A DNA stretch of 38,409 nucleotides from Dolichospermum sp. ST_sed8 (GCA_028658405.1 JAKOGY010000018.1:1-38409), one strand, 5' to 3'; counted from the stretch's first letter, positions 15,228 to 23,951 are shown. Numbers and translations: made by a program. The notes: generated by a model from the letters alone, not told the origin.

Positions 15228-16007
15228 ATGAAAATACATAAACTTGATAATTTACCATCAAAAGAACAATATGTTCAGGGATTTAAATATCTTAAACCAC
15301 CCATAAATGATCAGCAACTATGCTTACTTCAAAAACAATATTATTCTCTTAATAAAATAGTTACAGCAACACAACTCGCAGAATTAGCAGAAATCAAGGG
15401 AGGTTTTGCACGTGTTAATATTATTTATGGTGGCTTAGGACATTCATTATCAGATGCAATTGGAATAGAACCTAGTTATAAGTATTGGACTATTTTATCC
15501 AGTGGTGGCTATATTGATAAAAATAATCCAAATAAGGTTTTGTGGCAAATGTATGAAGAAGTTGCAATGGCTTTAGAAGAATTAGGTTGGGTTAATAAAA
15601 AATCAAATTATGATTTCAATGAAGTATCTTTTAAATTAGCTGAAGAATTAGCAGATAAAGATGAAATTATTAGTCTTTATGAAGGTTCAAAATAAATAAT
15701 AACTGTAAATCGTTATGAAAGAAATAATCAAGCTCGAAAACGATGTATTCAACATTATGGAACAAATTGCTATGTCTGTGGATTTAATTTTGAAAAAGCT
15801 TTTGGAGAAATAGGTAAAAGTTTTATTCATGTTCATCATTTAATTCCTTTATCTGAAATTAATCAAGAATATGAAGTTAATCCCATTGAAGATTTACGTC
15901 CAGTATGTCCTAATTGCCATACAATGATACATCAAAAAAATCCTCCATATATCATAGAACAAATTAAAAATATGGTTAAATATCTGAATATATTCAATCA
16001 AAATTAG
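15228..16007 (+). pseudogene. HNH endonuclease gene interrupted by one in-frame TAA
   Basis: Codons 1-155 (15228-15692) encode a protein ending LYEGSK; TAA at 15693; the same frame then continues IITVNRYERNNQARKRCIQH ... CYVCGFNFEKAFGEIG, FIHVHHLIPL, DLRPVCPNCHTMIHQKN to TAG at 16005. The second part is a full HNH domain, close to that at 12721-12998. The first half (LWQMYEEVAMALEELGWV) is the kind of N-terminus seen in full-length HNH proteins of this group. A single stop therefore divides a 259-aa endonuclease; the upstream product may still be made without the nuclease. Sequencing error or stop read-through are alternatives. Confidence 0.8.
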
Positions 16008-16067
16008 TTAGCGATAGCGAAGCTGACCTAAGGTATCGCTTAATCTTTTATCCTCTAAAATAACCCT

Positions 16068-16107
16068 ATCCTGTAAATCCTCAAATCCTGGATATCCTGA
16101 TTCTGAC
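16068..16107. repeat. ATCCTG-type 40-bp dispersed repeat (copy 2)
   Basis: ATCCTGTAAATCCTCAAATC ... GATATCCTGATTCTGAC. Forward copy after the HNH pseudogene. Confidence 0.9.
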
Positions 16108-16160
16108 AAAATGATATAGTGAATTTTAAGAGCAATCGCTATTTTAGCAAAAATAACTCA

Positions 16161-16200
16161 ATCCTGAAAATCCTTAAATCCTGGACATCCTGATTCTGAC
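16161..16200. repeat. ATCCTG-type 40-bp dispersed repeat (copy 3)
   Basis: ATCCTGAAAATCCTTAAATC ... GACATCCTGATTCTGAC. Same orientation as copy 2, 93 bases further on; shared flanks (AAAATAAC before, ACAA/AATAT after) show that the repeat unit is a little longer than 40 bp. Confidence 0.9.
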
Positions 16201-16208
16201 AATATCAC

Positions 16209-16234
16209 GGTGCGTTACATTTCATTAACGCACC
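16209..16234. terminator. Hairpin after the DUF3153 gene
   Basis: GGTGCGTTA and TAACGCACC form a perfect 9-bp stem with an 8-base loop, 9 bases past the stop of the minus-strand lipoprotein gene. No U-run is clear. It is also a common cyanobacterial repeat, so the terminator role is a guess. Confidence 0.45.
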
Positions 16235-16242
16235 CTACTAGA

Positions 16243-17022
16243 TTACTGAATACTAGGATTTGGTAAGAATGTATATCTCAGATATAATCCCAACCAAACA
16301 AATCCAATAATTAACAAAGTCCCAATTCCCAGAAAATTAGGTAACCAAAAAACTACATCAATATGATTTATAGCCCCTGGTTTAATTGTCCATATTAGTT
16401 GATTATCATGCTTTTCTGGTTGGATAGCATTTTCACTATTATCAATGTTCTTTATTCCCCAAGGTGTCTGTAAACTAAAGTCCAAATTGACAATAGAACT
16501 ATCATCTTTAGTCGTCAGCATAGCCAAAGAACGCAAATCTAAATCATAGACTAGATGATTTCTAGATAATAGGAAAAAATTCGTATCTTCTGCAACTAAA
16601 GTTGAGGTAATATTTGATATTTCTGAACCATCACTATCTTCAGATGTCCGCGTATTGAAAAAGCCAGTAAATTTTTCTTGTAATTCCTTCGCACTAGTAA
16701 AGGGAATTTTAACAATAATTTCTGTTGGGGAAACTCTTTCTATCGAACCTGCTAATGTTCGCGCTCGATTTTCTAAAGTCTTTAACCATTGCGATAGATA
16801 ATCACTACTAAAAATCGTGATTTTTTCCGATAACTGAATATGCTGGACTAATTCACCATTATTTGTGCTGTTAAAATTTACTCCTAAATCATACTTCATA
16901 CAACCTGATAAAAGTAATGAAGAAAGCATTACCATAAATACAATAGGTTTGATTTTGATAATTGCTAAAGATACAGATTTCATTAACTGTGATCTAATCT
17001 TAATTAGAGTGAATACATTCAT
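16243..17022 (-). CDS. DUF3153 lipoprotein
   Basis: A 259-aa envelope protein: N-terminal hydrophobic segment ending in a lipobox (SLLLSGC, Cys at 41), a beta-rich extracytoplasmic domain (LGVNFNSTNNGELVQHIQLS ... IIVKIPFTSAKELQEKF), and one C-terminal membrane helix (NFLGIGTLLIIGFVWLGLYL). DUF3153 is nearly confined to cyanobacteria; its function is unknown. An internal ATG at 16983 (MKSVSLAI) would give a shorter, more typical signal peptide. It follows the TPR gene by 21 bases, so the two are probably one operon. Confidence 0.85.
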   Translation of the reverse strand: MNVFTLIKIRSQLMKSVSLAIIKIKPIVFMVMLSSLLLSGCMKYDLGVNFNSTNNGELVQHIQLSEKITIFSSDYLSQWLKTLENRARTLAGSIERVSPTEIIVKIPFTSAKELQEKFTGFFNTRTSEDSDGSEISNITSTLVAEDTNFFLLSRNHLVYDLDLRSLAMLTTKDDSSIVNLDFSLQTPWGIKNIDNSENAIQPEKHDNQLIWTIKPGAINHIDVVFWLPNFLGIGTLLIIGFVWLGLYLRYTFLPNPSIQ

Positions 17023-17043
17023 GACTAAATTTCTCCTGATTTG

Positions 17044-17565
17044 CTAAAAACTCAACCAAACTAAATAGGAAATTGTCAAACCAACAGCAATTAAAGCTAC
17101 CCAAATAAAGCGATTATCTGTAGTATTGACTGTACTAAGGTCAATATATTCTGGTTCTACAGGTTTTGGTTTAGATGTAGATTTGTGAGATTGAGAAGTA
17201 ACAAAGATTTTAGATTTGTTGTCAGAAATTACGTCAAGATCAGGAATTTCTGTCATCCACTCTTTTGGCCGATTTAGTTTGGGGGCTTTTAAAATATAGA
17301 GTAGACGCTTTGACTGTTGACGAATTTCATAATGGGGATGACGGCTGAGTTCTTGACAAAGAGCGATCGCTTCTTCGGAACGTTCCGCAGCTTCATAAGC
17401 ATTCACCAACCAAATTTGGACTTCACCAGCAAAACGGCTATTTTTTCCTAATAAGGCGCTGGCTTTTTCCAAATTTTCTACAGCTTCCCGATATTGACCA
17501 TTTTCAAAAGCAGTTACCCCAATTTGATAACGCGATTTAGCGAGTTCTAAACTTTCTGTAGTCAT
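17044..17565 (-). CDS. TPR-repeat protein with C-terminal membrane anchor
   Basis: A 173-aa protein. Residues 8-80 hold about two TPR units (SRYQIGVTAFENGQYREAVE, NLEKASALL; then VQIWLVNAYEAAERSEEAIA). A flexible Ser/Lys/Pro linker follows, and a C-terminal helix (FIWVALIAVGLTISYLVWL) anchors it in a membrane. TPRs suggest a scaffold role. It is the first gene of the pair with the DUF3153 lipoprotein, which suggests a shared envelope job that I cannot define. Confidence 0.8.
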   Translation of the reverse strand: MTTESLELAKSRYQIGVTAFENGQYREAVENLEKASALLGKNSRFAGEVQIWLVNAYEAAERSEEAIALCQELSRHPHYEIRQQSKRLLYILKAPKLNRPKEWMTEIPDLDVISDNKSKIFVTSQSHKSTSKPKPVEPEYIDLSTVNTTDNRFIWVALIAVGLTISYLVWLSF

Positions 17566-17652
17566 TTGTCAGTTGTTATTCAATAGCTTGACTTTACTCC
17601 TGATACCAATTCTATGTGAGACTGTACAGAATATTCGGTATGAATCTTGTAG

Positions 17653-17673
17653 GGGTTTAGCATTGCTAAACCC
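17653..17673. terminator. Hairpin downstream of argB
   Basis: GGGTTTAGC and GCTAAACCC pair over 9 bp with a three-base loop, 40 bases after the argB stop on the minus strand. It may end the argB transcript; it is also a common intergenic palindrome in these genomes. Confidence 0.45.
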
Positions 17674-17712
17674 TTCTGAATTAATTTTGCTGTAATTTAT
17701 CCCCAATCCCGA

Positions 17713-18609
17713 TTATTGTTTCGACTGATGAGAACCCAGAATCATTGTCCCAATCCCCACATCTGTAAACACTTCTAATAATAAGGCGTGAGGAATGCGG
17801 CCATCAATGATATGCGAAGCTTTAACTCCTTGAGCAAGCGATCGCACGCAACAATTCACTTTAGGAATCATCCCCCCACTGACTATACCATCGGTAATTA
17901 ATTGCCGCGCTTCCCGAATATCCACTTTTGGAATTAAGGTAGAAGGGTCTTTATAATCTTTTAAAATTCCTCTGGTATCAGTCAGCAAAATTAACTTTTC
18001 TGCTCCCAAAGCTGCGGCTATTTCTCCCGCTACAGTATCAGCGTTAATATTATAAGCCTGTCCAGTTTCATCAGCCGCAACGCTAGAAACAACGGGAATA
18101 TAGCCATTACTAGAAAGTGTTTCTAAAATTTTGATATTGACATTACTAACTTCCCCGACAAAACCAATTCCTTCATCACCTTGAGGACGAGCCGTAATTA
18201 AATTACCATCCTTACCACAAAGCCCTACAGCCATCCCCCCAGCTTGATTAATCAGTTCCACAATTTCTTTATTTACGCGTCCAACTAATACCATCTCCAC
18301 TACATCCATCGTAGCTGCATCAGTGACGCGCAAACCATTTTTAAACTGTGGTTCAATTCCCAGCTTACCTAACCAACTGTTAATTTCTGGCCCACCACCA
18401 TGAACTAGAATGGGACGTAAGCCAACGCAAGATAAAAAGACCACATCACGGATCACTTTATCTTTGAGGTCACTATCCTTCATTGCTGCGCCACCGTATT
18501 TAACAACAACGGTACGACCGGCGAATTGTTGAATGTAAGGTAGTGCTTCGCTGAGAATTTCTACGCGATTAGCTTCAGCTTGCCTGATATATTCCGTATC
18601 ATTAATCAT
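17713..18609 (-). CDS. argB: Acetylglutamate kinase
   Basis: A 298-aa N-acetyl-L-glutamate kinase, the controlled second step of arginine synthesis: ATP-dependent phosphorylation of N-acetylglutamate. Motifs: [10 protein letters not shown] (phosphate loop), [13 protein letters not shown] (substrate glycine loop), [21 protein letters not shown] and GGMIPKV near the C-terminus. The N-terminal helix ([20 protein letters not shown]) marks the hexameric, arginine-inhibited, PII-activated type known from cyanobacteria. I chose the ATG at 18609 from family N-termini; an ATG at 18621 adds four residues. Stands alone, 147 bases before the TPR gene. Confidence 0.96.
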   Translation of the reverse strand: MINDTEYIRQAEANRVEILSEALPYIQQFAGRTVVVKYGGAAMKDSDLKDKVIRDVVFLSCVGLRPILVHGGGPEINSWLGKLGIEPQFKNGLRVTDAATMDVVEMVLVGRVNKEIVELINQAGGMAVGLCGKDGNLITARPQGDEGIGFVGEVSNVNIKILETLSSNGYIPVVSSVAADETGQAYNINADTVAGEIAAALGAEKLILLTDTRGILKDYKDPSTLIPKVDIREARQLITDGIVSGGMIPKVNCCVRSLAQGVKASHIIDGRIPHALLLEVFTDVGIGTMILGSHQSKQ

Positions 18610-18706
18610 GTTTTTACCCAAGATGCTAGTTATCTAGTTTATGAGATAACTAGCAAATAGAGCTAATAAGCTATTGTCATGATAACAGGGGGGTAGAGGA
18701 AGATTG

Positions 18707-18758
18707 ACTACCCATTACCCATTACCTATTACCCATTACCCATTACCTATTACCTATT
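18707..18758. repeat. Tandem heptamer repeat (CCCATTA/CCTATTA)
   Basis: About seven tandem copies of TACCCAT or TACCTAT units between argB and the FHA gene. Short tandemly repeated heptamers of this kind are typical of filamentous cyanobacteria. It ends just at the stop of the FHA gene. Confidence 0.9.
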
Positions 18759-18759
18759 C

Positions 18760-19731
18760 CTAAGAGAGTTGAAACAAGAAAGTAACTAAATCTCCCTTAC
18801 CTAAGCTGATGCGATCGCCTGGACGGAGGCGATGTCTGTTCCCTGGTAACAGAGGTAAGTTGTTAACGTAAGTACCATTGGAACTACCTCCATCTTCTAG
18901 ATAACAAGCATCTCCCTCAATCCGAATATCTGCATGAATCCGCGAGACAATCTCCGAATTTGGGAATCCAGAAACATCTATATCTGGCGGAATTCGATCA
19001 TTAGGCTTACCAATATGCACAACCGAGAGATTTTGTGGTAATTCTATTTCTTGGTTAGCTTGAACATGAAATAACCGCGCTACTACCTGTTGTAATTGGG
19101 TATTTGCCACCTTTCCTTGAGGTGCGGCTGGGGCTGCTTCAGGAATAGCGATGGGATCTATCTGGGGTACATAAGCAGGGGGAATATAAGCTTCTGGTTC
19201 TGGTTCTGGTGCTACAGGTGCAGGGGTAAGAACAGGAGGAATATATATTTCTGGTGCTGGTGCTACAGGTGCAGGTACAGAAGGAATATAAACAGCTTCT
19301 TCCTGAACTGCAGCTACAGCTACAGGTGCGGGTGGAGGGGTAAGAACAGGAGGAATATATATTTCTGGTTCTGGTGCTACAGGTGCAGGTACAGAAGGAA
19401 CATAAACAGCTTGTTCCTGAACTACAGCTACAGGTGCAGGAGGATTGGCTACAGGCGCAATTTCCAAAACATCGGGCTGTAAAAGTTGCATCATGAGGTC
19501 AGGAGCGACCACTGGGACTGGTTGTACAGGGTTAAGAGCAATAGTTGGGGCAACGGCGGGAGTAGCGTTATAATGGAGGTTATAACCGCACTGACCACAG
19601 AAAGCGGCATCTGATTGGACAGTTGCTCCGCAATTAGGACAATTAGCTGTAGCTGGTAACGGCGTATAGCAAGCTTCACATTGAACAGCGCCGTCTGGGT
19701 TGGGATGATTGCAATTAGGGCAGACGATCAT
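18760..19731 (-). CDS. Double zinc-ribbon / FHA domain protein
   Basis: A 323-aa protein in three parts. Residues 1-52 form two zinc ribbons (CPNC...CEAC; CPNC...CGQC). Residues 65-205 are a Pro/Ala/Val-rich linker with repeated blocks (PSVPAPVAPEPEIYIPPVLT occurs twice with small changes). Residues about 215-323 are an FHA domain with the phosphopeptide-binding SRIH and GSSNGTYVNN motifs. FHA domains bind phosphothreonine peptides, so a role in Ser/Thr kinase signalling is likely; the partner is unknown. Cytoplasmic: no signal or membrane helix. Confidence 0.93.
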   Translation of the reverse strand: MIVCPNCNHPNPDGAVQCEACYTPLPATANCPNCGATVQSDAAFCGQCGYNLHYNATPAVAPTIALNPVQPVPVVAPDLMMQLLQPDVLEIAPVANPPAPVAVVQEQAVYVPSVPAPVAPEPEIYIPPVLTPPPAPVAVAAVQEEAVYIPSVPAPVAPAPEIYIPPVLTPAPVAPEPEPEAYIPPAYVPQIDPIAIPEAAPAAPQGKVANTQLQQVVARLFHVQANQEIELPQNLSVVHIGKPNDRIPPDIDVSGFPNSEIVSRIHADIRIEGDACYLEDGGSSNGTYVNNLPLLPGNRHRLRPGDRISLGKGDLVTFLFQLS

Positions 19732-19887
19732 GGATTTAAGCCTTAGTGAAGGTCATTGTAAAAATATTACTGGCAAGCACATAAGTAACTTTAGCTGGTG
19801 ATGCTAAAAATTACTTAGAGTGAGAACAAATTGATCATTGGTGATTATTCTTAATCATCTAAATCATCCAAATCTCAAAAATCATAG

Positions 19888-20610
19888 TTAGTGGTTGAGT
19901 TCTAAACCAGCCGCTGCATCTAGCAACCAGTAAAGTTCTCCTTGGGGTTGAATTAGCCGAGATGGATAGGCGAAATCATCTGCCACAGGCGCGAAAATTT
20001 GGGCTAAGGCTGGTCTTTTGTTAGCACCAGCAGCCAAAAAAATCACACTACGAGCCGCGTTAATAAATGGGTAAGTAAAGGTGATGCGTTGATTGTCATC
20101 TTTGTTACCGACAGTAATTAGGCGATCGCTCACCTTGAGAGCCGCTGTGTGGGGAAATAAAGATGCAGTATGGGCATCATCACCCATTCCTAGTAAAACT
20201 ACATCTAATGCAGGGAACTCTCCCGAACCAGAATTAAAAAATGCTTGTAGATGCTGGTTATACTTAGCTGCATCCACTTCTGGGTTAGCAGATAAAGTGG
20301 GGATAGCATGAATATTAACCTGGGGAAGTGCCACCTGATCTAACCATGCACGTCGCGCCATCAGTTCATTGCTATCAGGATGATCTGCCCGAACATAACG
20401 CTCATCTCCCCAGAATACATGAATTTTATCCCAGGGCAACTTTTGATTAGCTAGGGCTTCATACAAAGGTTTAGGCGTGCTGCCACCTGATAAAGCAATT
20501 GTAAATTTCCCCCGTTCGCTAATAGCAGTTTCTACTTTCGACAGGATCAACTCTAGCGCCCGTTGGACGAGCGCGGATACACTGGAGTGGACTTCAACAG
20601 TTTTGTTCAT
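19888..20610 (-). CDS. pgl: 6-phosphogluconolactonase
   Basis: A 240-aa Pgl hydrolysing 6-phosphogluconolactone in the oxidative pentose phosphate pathway, which supplies NADPH to heterocysts and in the dark. Motifs: FTIALSGGSTPKPLYEAL (sugar-phosphate binding), WGDERYV, DSNELMARRAWL, LLGMGDDAHTASLFP. I chose the ATG at 20610 (MNKTVEV), the family N-terminus; the frame is open for 13 more codons to 20649. No zwf or opcA adjoins. Confidence 0.95.
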   Translation of the reverse strand: MNKTVEVHSSVSALVQRALELILSKVETAISERGKFTIALSGGSTPKPLYEALANQKLPWDKIHVFWGDERYVRADHPDSNELMARRAWLDQVALPQVNIHAIPTLSANPEVDAAKYNQHLQAFFNSGSGEFPALDVVLLGMGDDAHTASLFPHTAALKVSDRLITVGNKDDNQRITFTYPFINAARSVIFLAAGANKRPALAQIFAPVADDFAYPSRLIQPQGELYWLLDAAAGLELNH

Positions 20611-20774
20611 GGCATTATCAATACATAGCCTGTTTCTTTGCAATACCATAGCGAACTTCTGACAATTTTCCGGTTTAACTCAAGAAACTTTTAATATCAT
20701 CAAGTTAAGCTAGAAATTATCGTCCTTCACCTTCTTTATCATTATTTTTGGTTGGTTGTCAGTAGTCAGTTGTA

Positions 20775-21053
20775 CTAATCGCTGATCATCACCGCAGCGG
20801 ATTGTTGAGAGAATAAAGAATACATCGGTAAATAAACAAAACAGAAATATTCTTTTGCTACATCCAGTAATCTCTTATACTTTCCAACTAATTCATCTAA
20901 AGCTTCATAATTAAGAATGTATAAACCACGATGCCAAACTTTATTCCTTAAGGCATTTAATGTTTCAAGCATTTCCTTGCAATCGGTTAGAAAAAATAAC
21001 TGTTCGTTATAATAATTATTTTTTAAACTTTTTTCGTGAATAAGTTCTAACAA
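20775..21053 (-). CDS. Small helical protein with an R-x4-H (HEPN-like) motif
   Basis: A 92-aa frame with a TTG start, lying 20 bases after the MlaE-like gene. It contains LNALRNKVWHRGLYILNYEA, in which R-NKVW-H fits the HEPN R-x4-H signature followed by a YEALDELV helix. The frame is open further upstream into the permease end, so this may be the C-terminal part of a lost HEPN gene. No recognisable family; low confidence that it is expressed. Confidence 0.4.
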   Translation of the reverse strand: MLELIHEKSLKNNYYNEQLFFLTDCKEMLETLNALRNKVWHRGLYILNYEALDELVGKYKRLLDVAKEYFCFVYLPMYSLFSQQSAAVMISD

Positions 21054-21073
21054 TGCTTTTAAAGTCTTTAAAA

Positions 21074-21859
21074 TTACAATAGAGGTTTTTCAAAAAGTAG
21101 CAAAGCCAAGATAAAATCCATAATGAAAATTGCTACCCAAGTAGTGACAACAGCCGTTGTTGCTGATTCTCCTACTTCCTTTGCTCCCCCTTGGGTTGTC
21201 AGTCCCCAACTACAACCATTCACAGAGACTATCATCCCAAAAATTATCCCCTTAAGTAAAATAATAAAAATATCTGATGGTAATAAAAAAGTTCTCACTG
21301 ATTCTAAAAATATTTCAGGAACGACTTGATAAAATTGTGCCGCAGCAAAAGCCCCTCCTATGATACCTGTGACAACAGCAAAAATCATCATTACAGGCAG
21401 CATCAAACAGCAAGCAATGACTCTAGGTAAAACTAGATAATCAATAGGATCTGTTCTGAGCATATATAAAGCGTCAATCTGCTCTGTCACCCGCATTGCT
21501 CCTAATTCTGCGGCAAAAGCTGAACCAACTTGTCCAGCAATAATACTAGCAGTTAAAATCGGGGCTAATTCTCGACAAAATGCTAAGGCAAATGCACCAC
21601 CAACAGAATCTACAGCCCCAAATCTCACTAATTCCCTAGCAGTTTGAATAGTGAAAATCATCCCAGCAAAACCACTTACTAGCAAGACGGGAGGGAGGGA
21701 AGCCGGTCCTGCTGTGACTGTATGTTCTAATATCTTGCGATAGTAGGTTTTTCCGCGCAGGAAATGCAGTAAAATTTGACCGAACAACAGGAATGCTGAC
21801 AAACAGCGAATTAGCCAAGATTGCTCTAAATTTCTTTTTGGTTGCAAGTTTAGGGCCAC
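21074..21859 (-). CDS. MlaE-family ABC lipid transporter permease
   Basis: A 261-aa integral membrane protein with five or so helices and the MlaE signature: GPASLPPVLLVSGFAGMIFT, the coupling region ELAPILTASIIAGQVGSAFA followed by ELGAMRVTEQIDAL, and the end GVGES-like GGAKEVGESATTAVVTTWVA. In cyanobacteria such permeases work with MlaF-type ATPases and MCE proteins in lipid movement between membranes (the TGD1 counterpart in chloroplasts). No ATPase or MCE gene is next to it. It follows rph by 34 bases and may share its transcript. Confidence 0.92.
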   Translation of the reverse strand: MALNLQPKRNLEQSWLIRCLSAFLLFGQILLHFLRGKTYYRKILEHTVTAGPASLPPVLLVSGFAGMIFTIQTARELVRFGAVDSVGGAFALAFCRELAPILTASIIAGQVGSAFAAELGAMRVTEQIDALYMLRTDPIDYLVLPRVIACCLMLPVMMIFAVVTGIIGGAFAAAQFYQVVPEIFLESVRTFLLPSDIFIILLKGIIFGMIVSVNGCSWGLTTQGGAKEVGESATTAVVTTWVAIFIMDFILALLLFEKPLL

Positions 21860-21893
21860 TAATTGAATTTTTGTACTTGGGAATTATGACAAC

Positions 21894-22637
21894 TTAATTT
21901 TCTACAAACAAGGTATTCCAATCACTAATTGCATTTCTTTGAGCAGTTAATAATTGCTGGATACCTTGTTCAGAAAAATCTAACATTTGATTCAATTGGT
22001 GACGGCTAAAACTTCCGGCTTCTGCTGTTCCTTGAACTTCAATAATTCCCATTTTCTGATTCATGACTACATTAAAATCCACATCTGCGGCTACATCTTC
22101 AAGGTAGTTAAGATCCAAAAATGGTTCACCCTGCAACAAGCCTACAGAAACTGCGGCTATTTGTCCACATAAAGGCGATCGCTCTAATACTCCCTGCTGT
22201 AATAATTGAGAAATAGCATGAGCTAAGGCCACAAAACCCCCTGTAATGGCCATTGTCCGCGTTCCTGCGTCAGCTTGTAATACGTCTGCGTCTACAGTCA
22301 GCGTCCGTTCTCCTAAAGCCTCAAAATCTAACGCCCCTCTTAAACTCCGCCCGATTAACCGTTGAATTTCCTGGGTTCTCCCTGACAATTTCATTAATTC
22401 CCGTTCATTGCGTTTCTGGGTAGCAGAAGGCAACATTCTATATTCAGCCGTTAACCAACCTTTACCACTGCCGGTGAGAAATTTAGGTACTCCTTCCGCG
22501 ACACTGACAGTACACAGAACCTGAGTATCACCACATTTAGCCAAAACCGAACCAGGAGCAAAGCGGGTGAAATTAGGGTAAAAACTATGGGGACGGAGTT
22601 CACCGGGGGTTCTCCCGTCAGGACGTTGCCAAGTCAT
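21894..22637 (-). CDS. rph: Ribonuclease PH
   Basis: A 247-aa phosphate-dependent 3'-5' exoribonuclease that trims tRNA 3' ends. Motifs: [12 protein letters not shown] at the start, [71 protein letters not shown] and TG. Length matches the family. First gene of a probable rph-permease transcript; the GGTGGGCATTGCCCACC hairpin lies upstream, between it and the divergent CobO-like gene. Confidence 0.97.
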   Translation of the reverse strand: MTWQRPDGRTPGELRPHSFYPNFTRFAPGSVLAKCGDTQVLCTVSVAEGVPKFLTGSGKGWLTAEYRMLPSATQKRNERELMKLSGRTQEIQRLIGRSLRGALDFEALGERTLTVDADVLQADAGTRTMAITGGFVALAHAISQLLQQGVLERSPLCGQIAAVSVGLLQGEPFLDLNYLEDVAADVDFNVVMNQKMGIIEVQGTAEAGSFSRHQLNQMLDFSEQGIQQLLTAQRNAISDWNTLFVEN

Positions 22638-22766
22638 TGAAATTGCCTCAAAATGTTTGCTTACTGCCTTGTAGATTACCCCAGGATGCAGGGGAACAAT
22701 TCAAAATTCAAAAATAACTATCTGTTTTTTTTATAGGACTTCTATTTGATTTTTAAACTCGTCTAC

Positions 22767-22783
22767 GGTGGGCATTGCCCACC
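22767..22783. repeat. GGTGGGCATTGCCCACC palindrome
   Basis: Near-perfect palindrome (stem GGTGGGCA/TGCCCACC around T) in the divergent gap between rph and the CobO-like gene. A very common intergenic repeat of filamentous cyanobacteria. Confidence 0.8.
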
Positions 22784-22892
22784 CTACAATACTTACTATT
22801 TTTCACCGAATCATTTAGAATGGCTATATCAGCGAAAATTTACATTTAATTGTCAGTCAATAAATTTATAATGAGTTTTTAAACTTTGCCTT

Positions 22893-23429
22893 ATGGTTGC
22901 CCAACTAGAAACCCCAGGTCTAAATTCGACTCTCAGCTTACCATATTCTGTAAAAGGACTAGTCCAAGTCTTTACTAGTCCTGAACGGAGCTTTTTTACG
23001 AGCGTGATGGCACAAGCGCTGAGAATTGCTGGACAAGGTACACCAGTATTAATAGTCCAGTTCCTCAAAGGTGGTATTCGTCAAGGACATGAACGACCTA
23101 CCCAAATGGGACAACATTTAGATTGGATTCGCTGTGATTTGCCCCGTTGTATTGATAGTTCAGATTTGGACGAAGCGGAAAATCAAGCCTTACAACAACT
23201 GTGGCAACATACCCAAAAGGTAGTTAGTGAAGGCAAATATTCTTTACTGGTATTAGATGAGTTGAGTTTGGCGATTAATTTGGGTTTAATTCCGGAAACT
23301 GAGGTTTTAGAGTTTCTTTCTCAATGTCCTTCTCATCTGGATATTATTCTCACAGGTTCTCAGATGCCAAAGTCTCTGTTAGATGTGGCAGATCAAATTA
23401 CAGAAATTCGTCGTAGTCATCAACCTTGA
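22893..23429 (+). CDS. CobO/CobA-like ATP:corrinoid adenosyltransferase homologue lacking the P-loop
   Basis: A 178-aa protein with the CobA/CobO layout: a beta strand (GLVQVFTS), a helix, VLIVQFLKGG (usual substrate-binding strand), LVLDELSLAINLGLIPETEV (Walker B and the following helix), and DIILTGSQMPKSLLDVADQI (usual LTGR-type end). In genuine enzymes residues 28-36 are a P-loop of the GDGKGKTT type; here the segment reads SPERSFFTS, with no Gly-Lys-Thr. ATP binding in the normal way is therefore doubtful. It could be a structural or regulatory relative; this variant may be general in cyanobacteria. Confidence 0.8.
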   Translation: MVAQLETPGLNSTLSLPYSVKGLVQVFTSPERSFFTSVMAQALRIAGQGTPVLIVQFLKGGIRQGHERPTQMGQHLDWIRCDLPRCIDSSDLDEAENQALQQLWQHTQKVVSEGKYSLLVLDELSLAINLGLIPETEVLEFLSQCPSHLDIILTGSQMPKSLLDVADQITEIRRSHQP

Positions 23430-23734
23430 GACAGAGAGCCTTGTTTACGAGAGAGGTTAAAAAAGTAGGACTTACGCACTGTACAAATCAATCATGATAT
23501 GCATTCACCAAAATACCTTATTTCAGGCTGCAACTAATTCTATATGTTACCGATAAATTAACCGTGGGGTAGGGGTAAAAGTAAAAGCTCACAAGTGTCA
23601 ATTTAAGTCAAGAATGGCTTATCTGTTAGCTTTCACACCCGCCCAGAAATGAATTATGGCTTACGCCACGCTTTGCTATCAGGGCTAATACCCAAAGTAA
23701 ACTTTTACTAAACAAGTTAAAAATTTTCCGGTTA

Positions 23735-23895
23735 GAGAACTCCACAAAAAAAATGATCTGCTTGCAGCAGCGCTAGTTCCCTCCGGGACGCTCCGCGAAC
23801 GCTATCCAATGGTATCTTGCCAGTTCTTGTATTATTAGGGGACCAGATGCCCGCACTACAAGAAATTTTGGGATATTTTTTAAATTGGAAGTCTC
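23735..23895. mobile_element. MITE copy B (TWA target site)
   Basis: A 161-bp element starting GAGAACTCCACAAAAAAA and ending AATTGGAAGTCTC, flanked by TTA on both sides (23732-23734, 23896-23898). Same orientation as copy A; the interior shares CTTGCAGCAGCGCTAGTTCC. Upstream of dcd. Confidence 0.85.
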
Positions 23896-23901
23896 TTATT
23901 C

Positions 23902-23951
23902 AGTCATCTTCAGATGACTTGAGCTATTAGACTGGGAATTCATTCCCAGTC
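23902..23951. repeat. Two adjacent palindromes
   Basis: AGTCATCT-TC-AGATGACT at 23902-23919 and GACTGGGAAT-TC-ATTCCCAGTC at 23930-23951, directly after the MITE. They could form a double hairpin in RNA; they are probably another dispersed repeat. Confidence 0.7.

Noticed and set aside
16021-16200. Spaced 40-bp repeats as a CRISPR array
   Set aside because: Only two copies are close together, spacing is irregular, and other copies are dispersed in both orientations.
18707-18758. Regular repeats as a CRISPR array
   Set aside because: Units are contiguous heptamers without spacers; this is a short tandem repeat.
19096-19482. Plus-strand frame rich in Cys, Tyr and Arg
   Set aside because: Shadow of the Pro/Ala-rich linker of the FHA protein; composition follows from the repeat.
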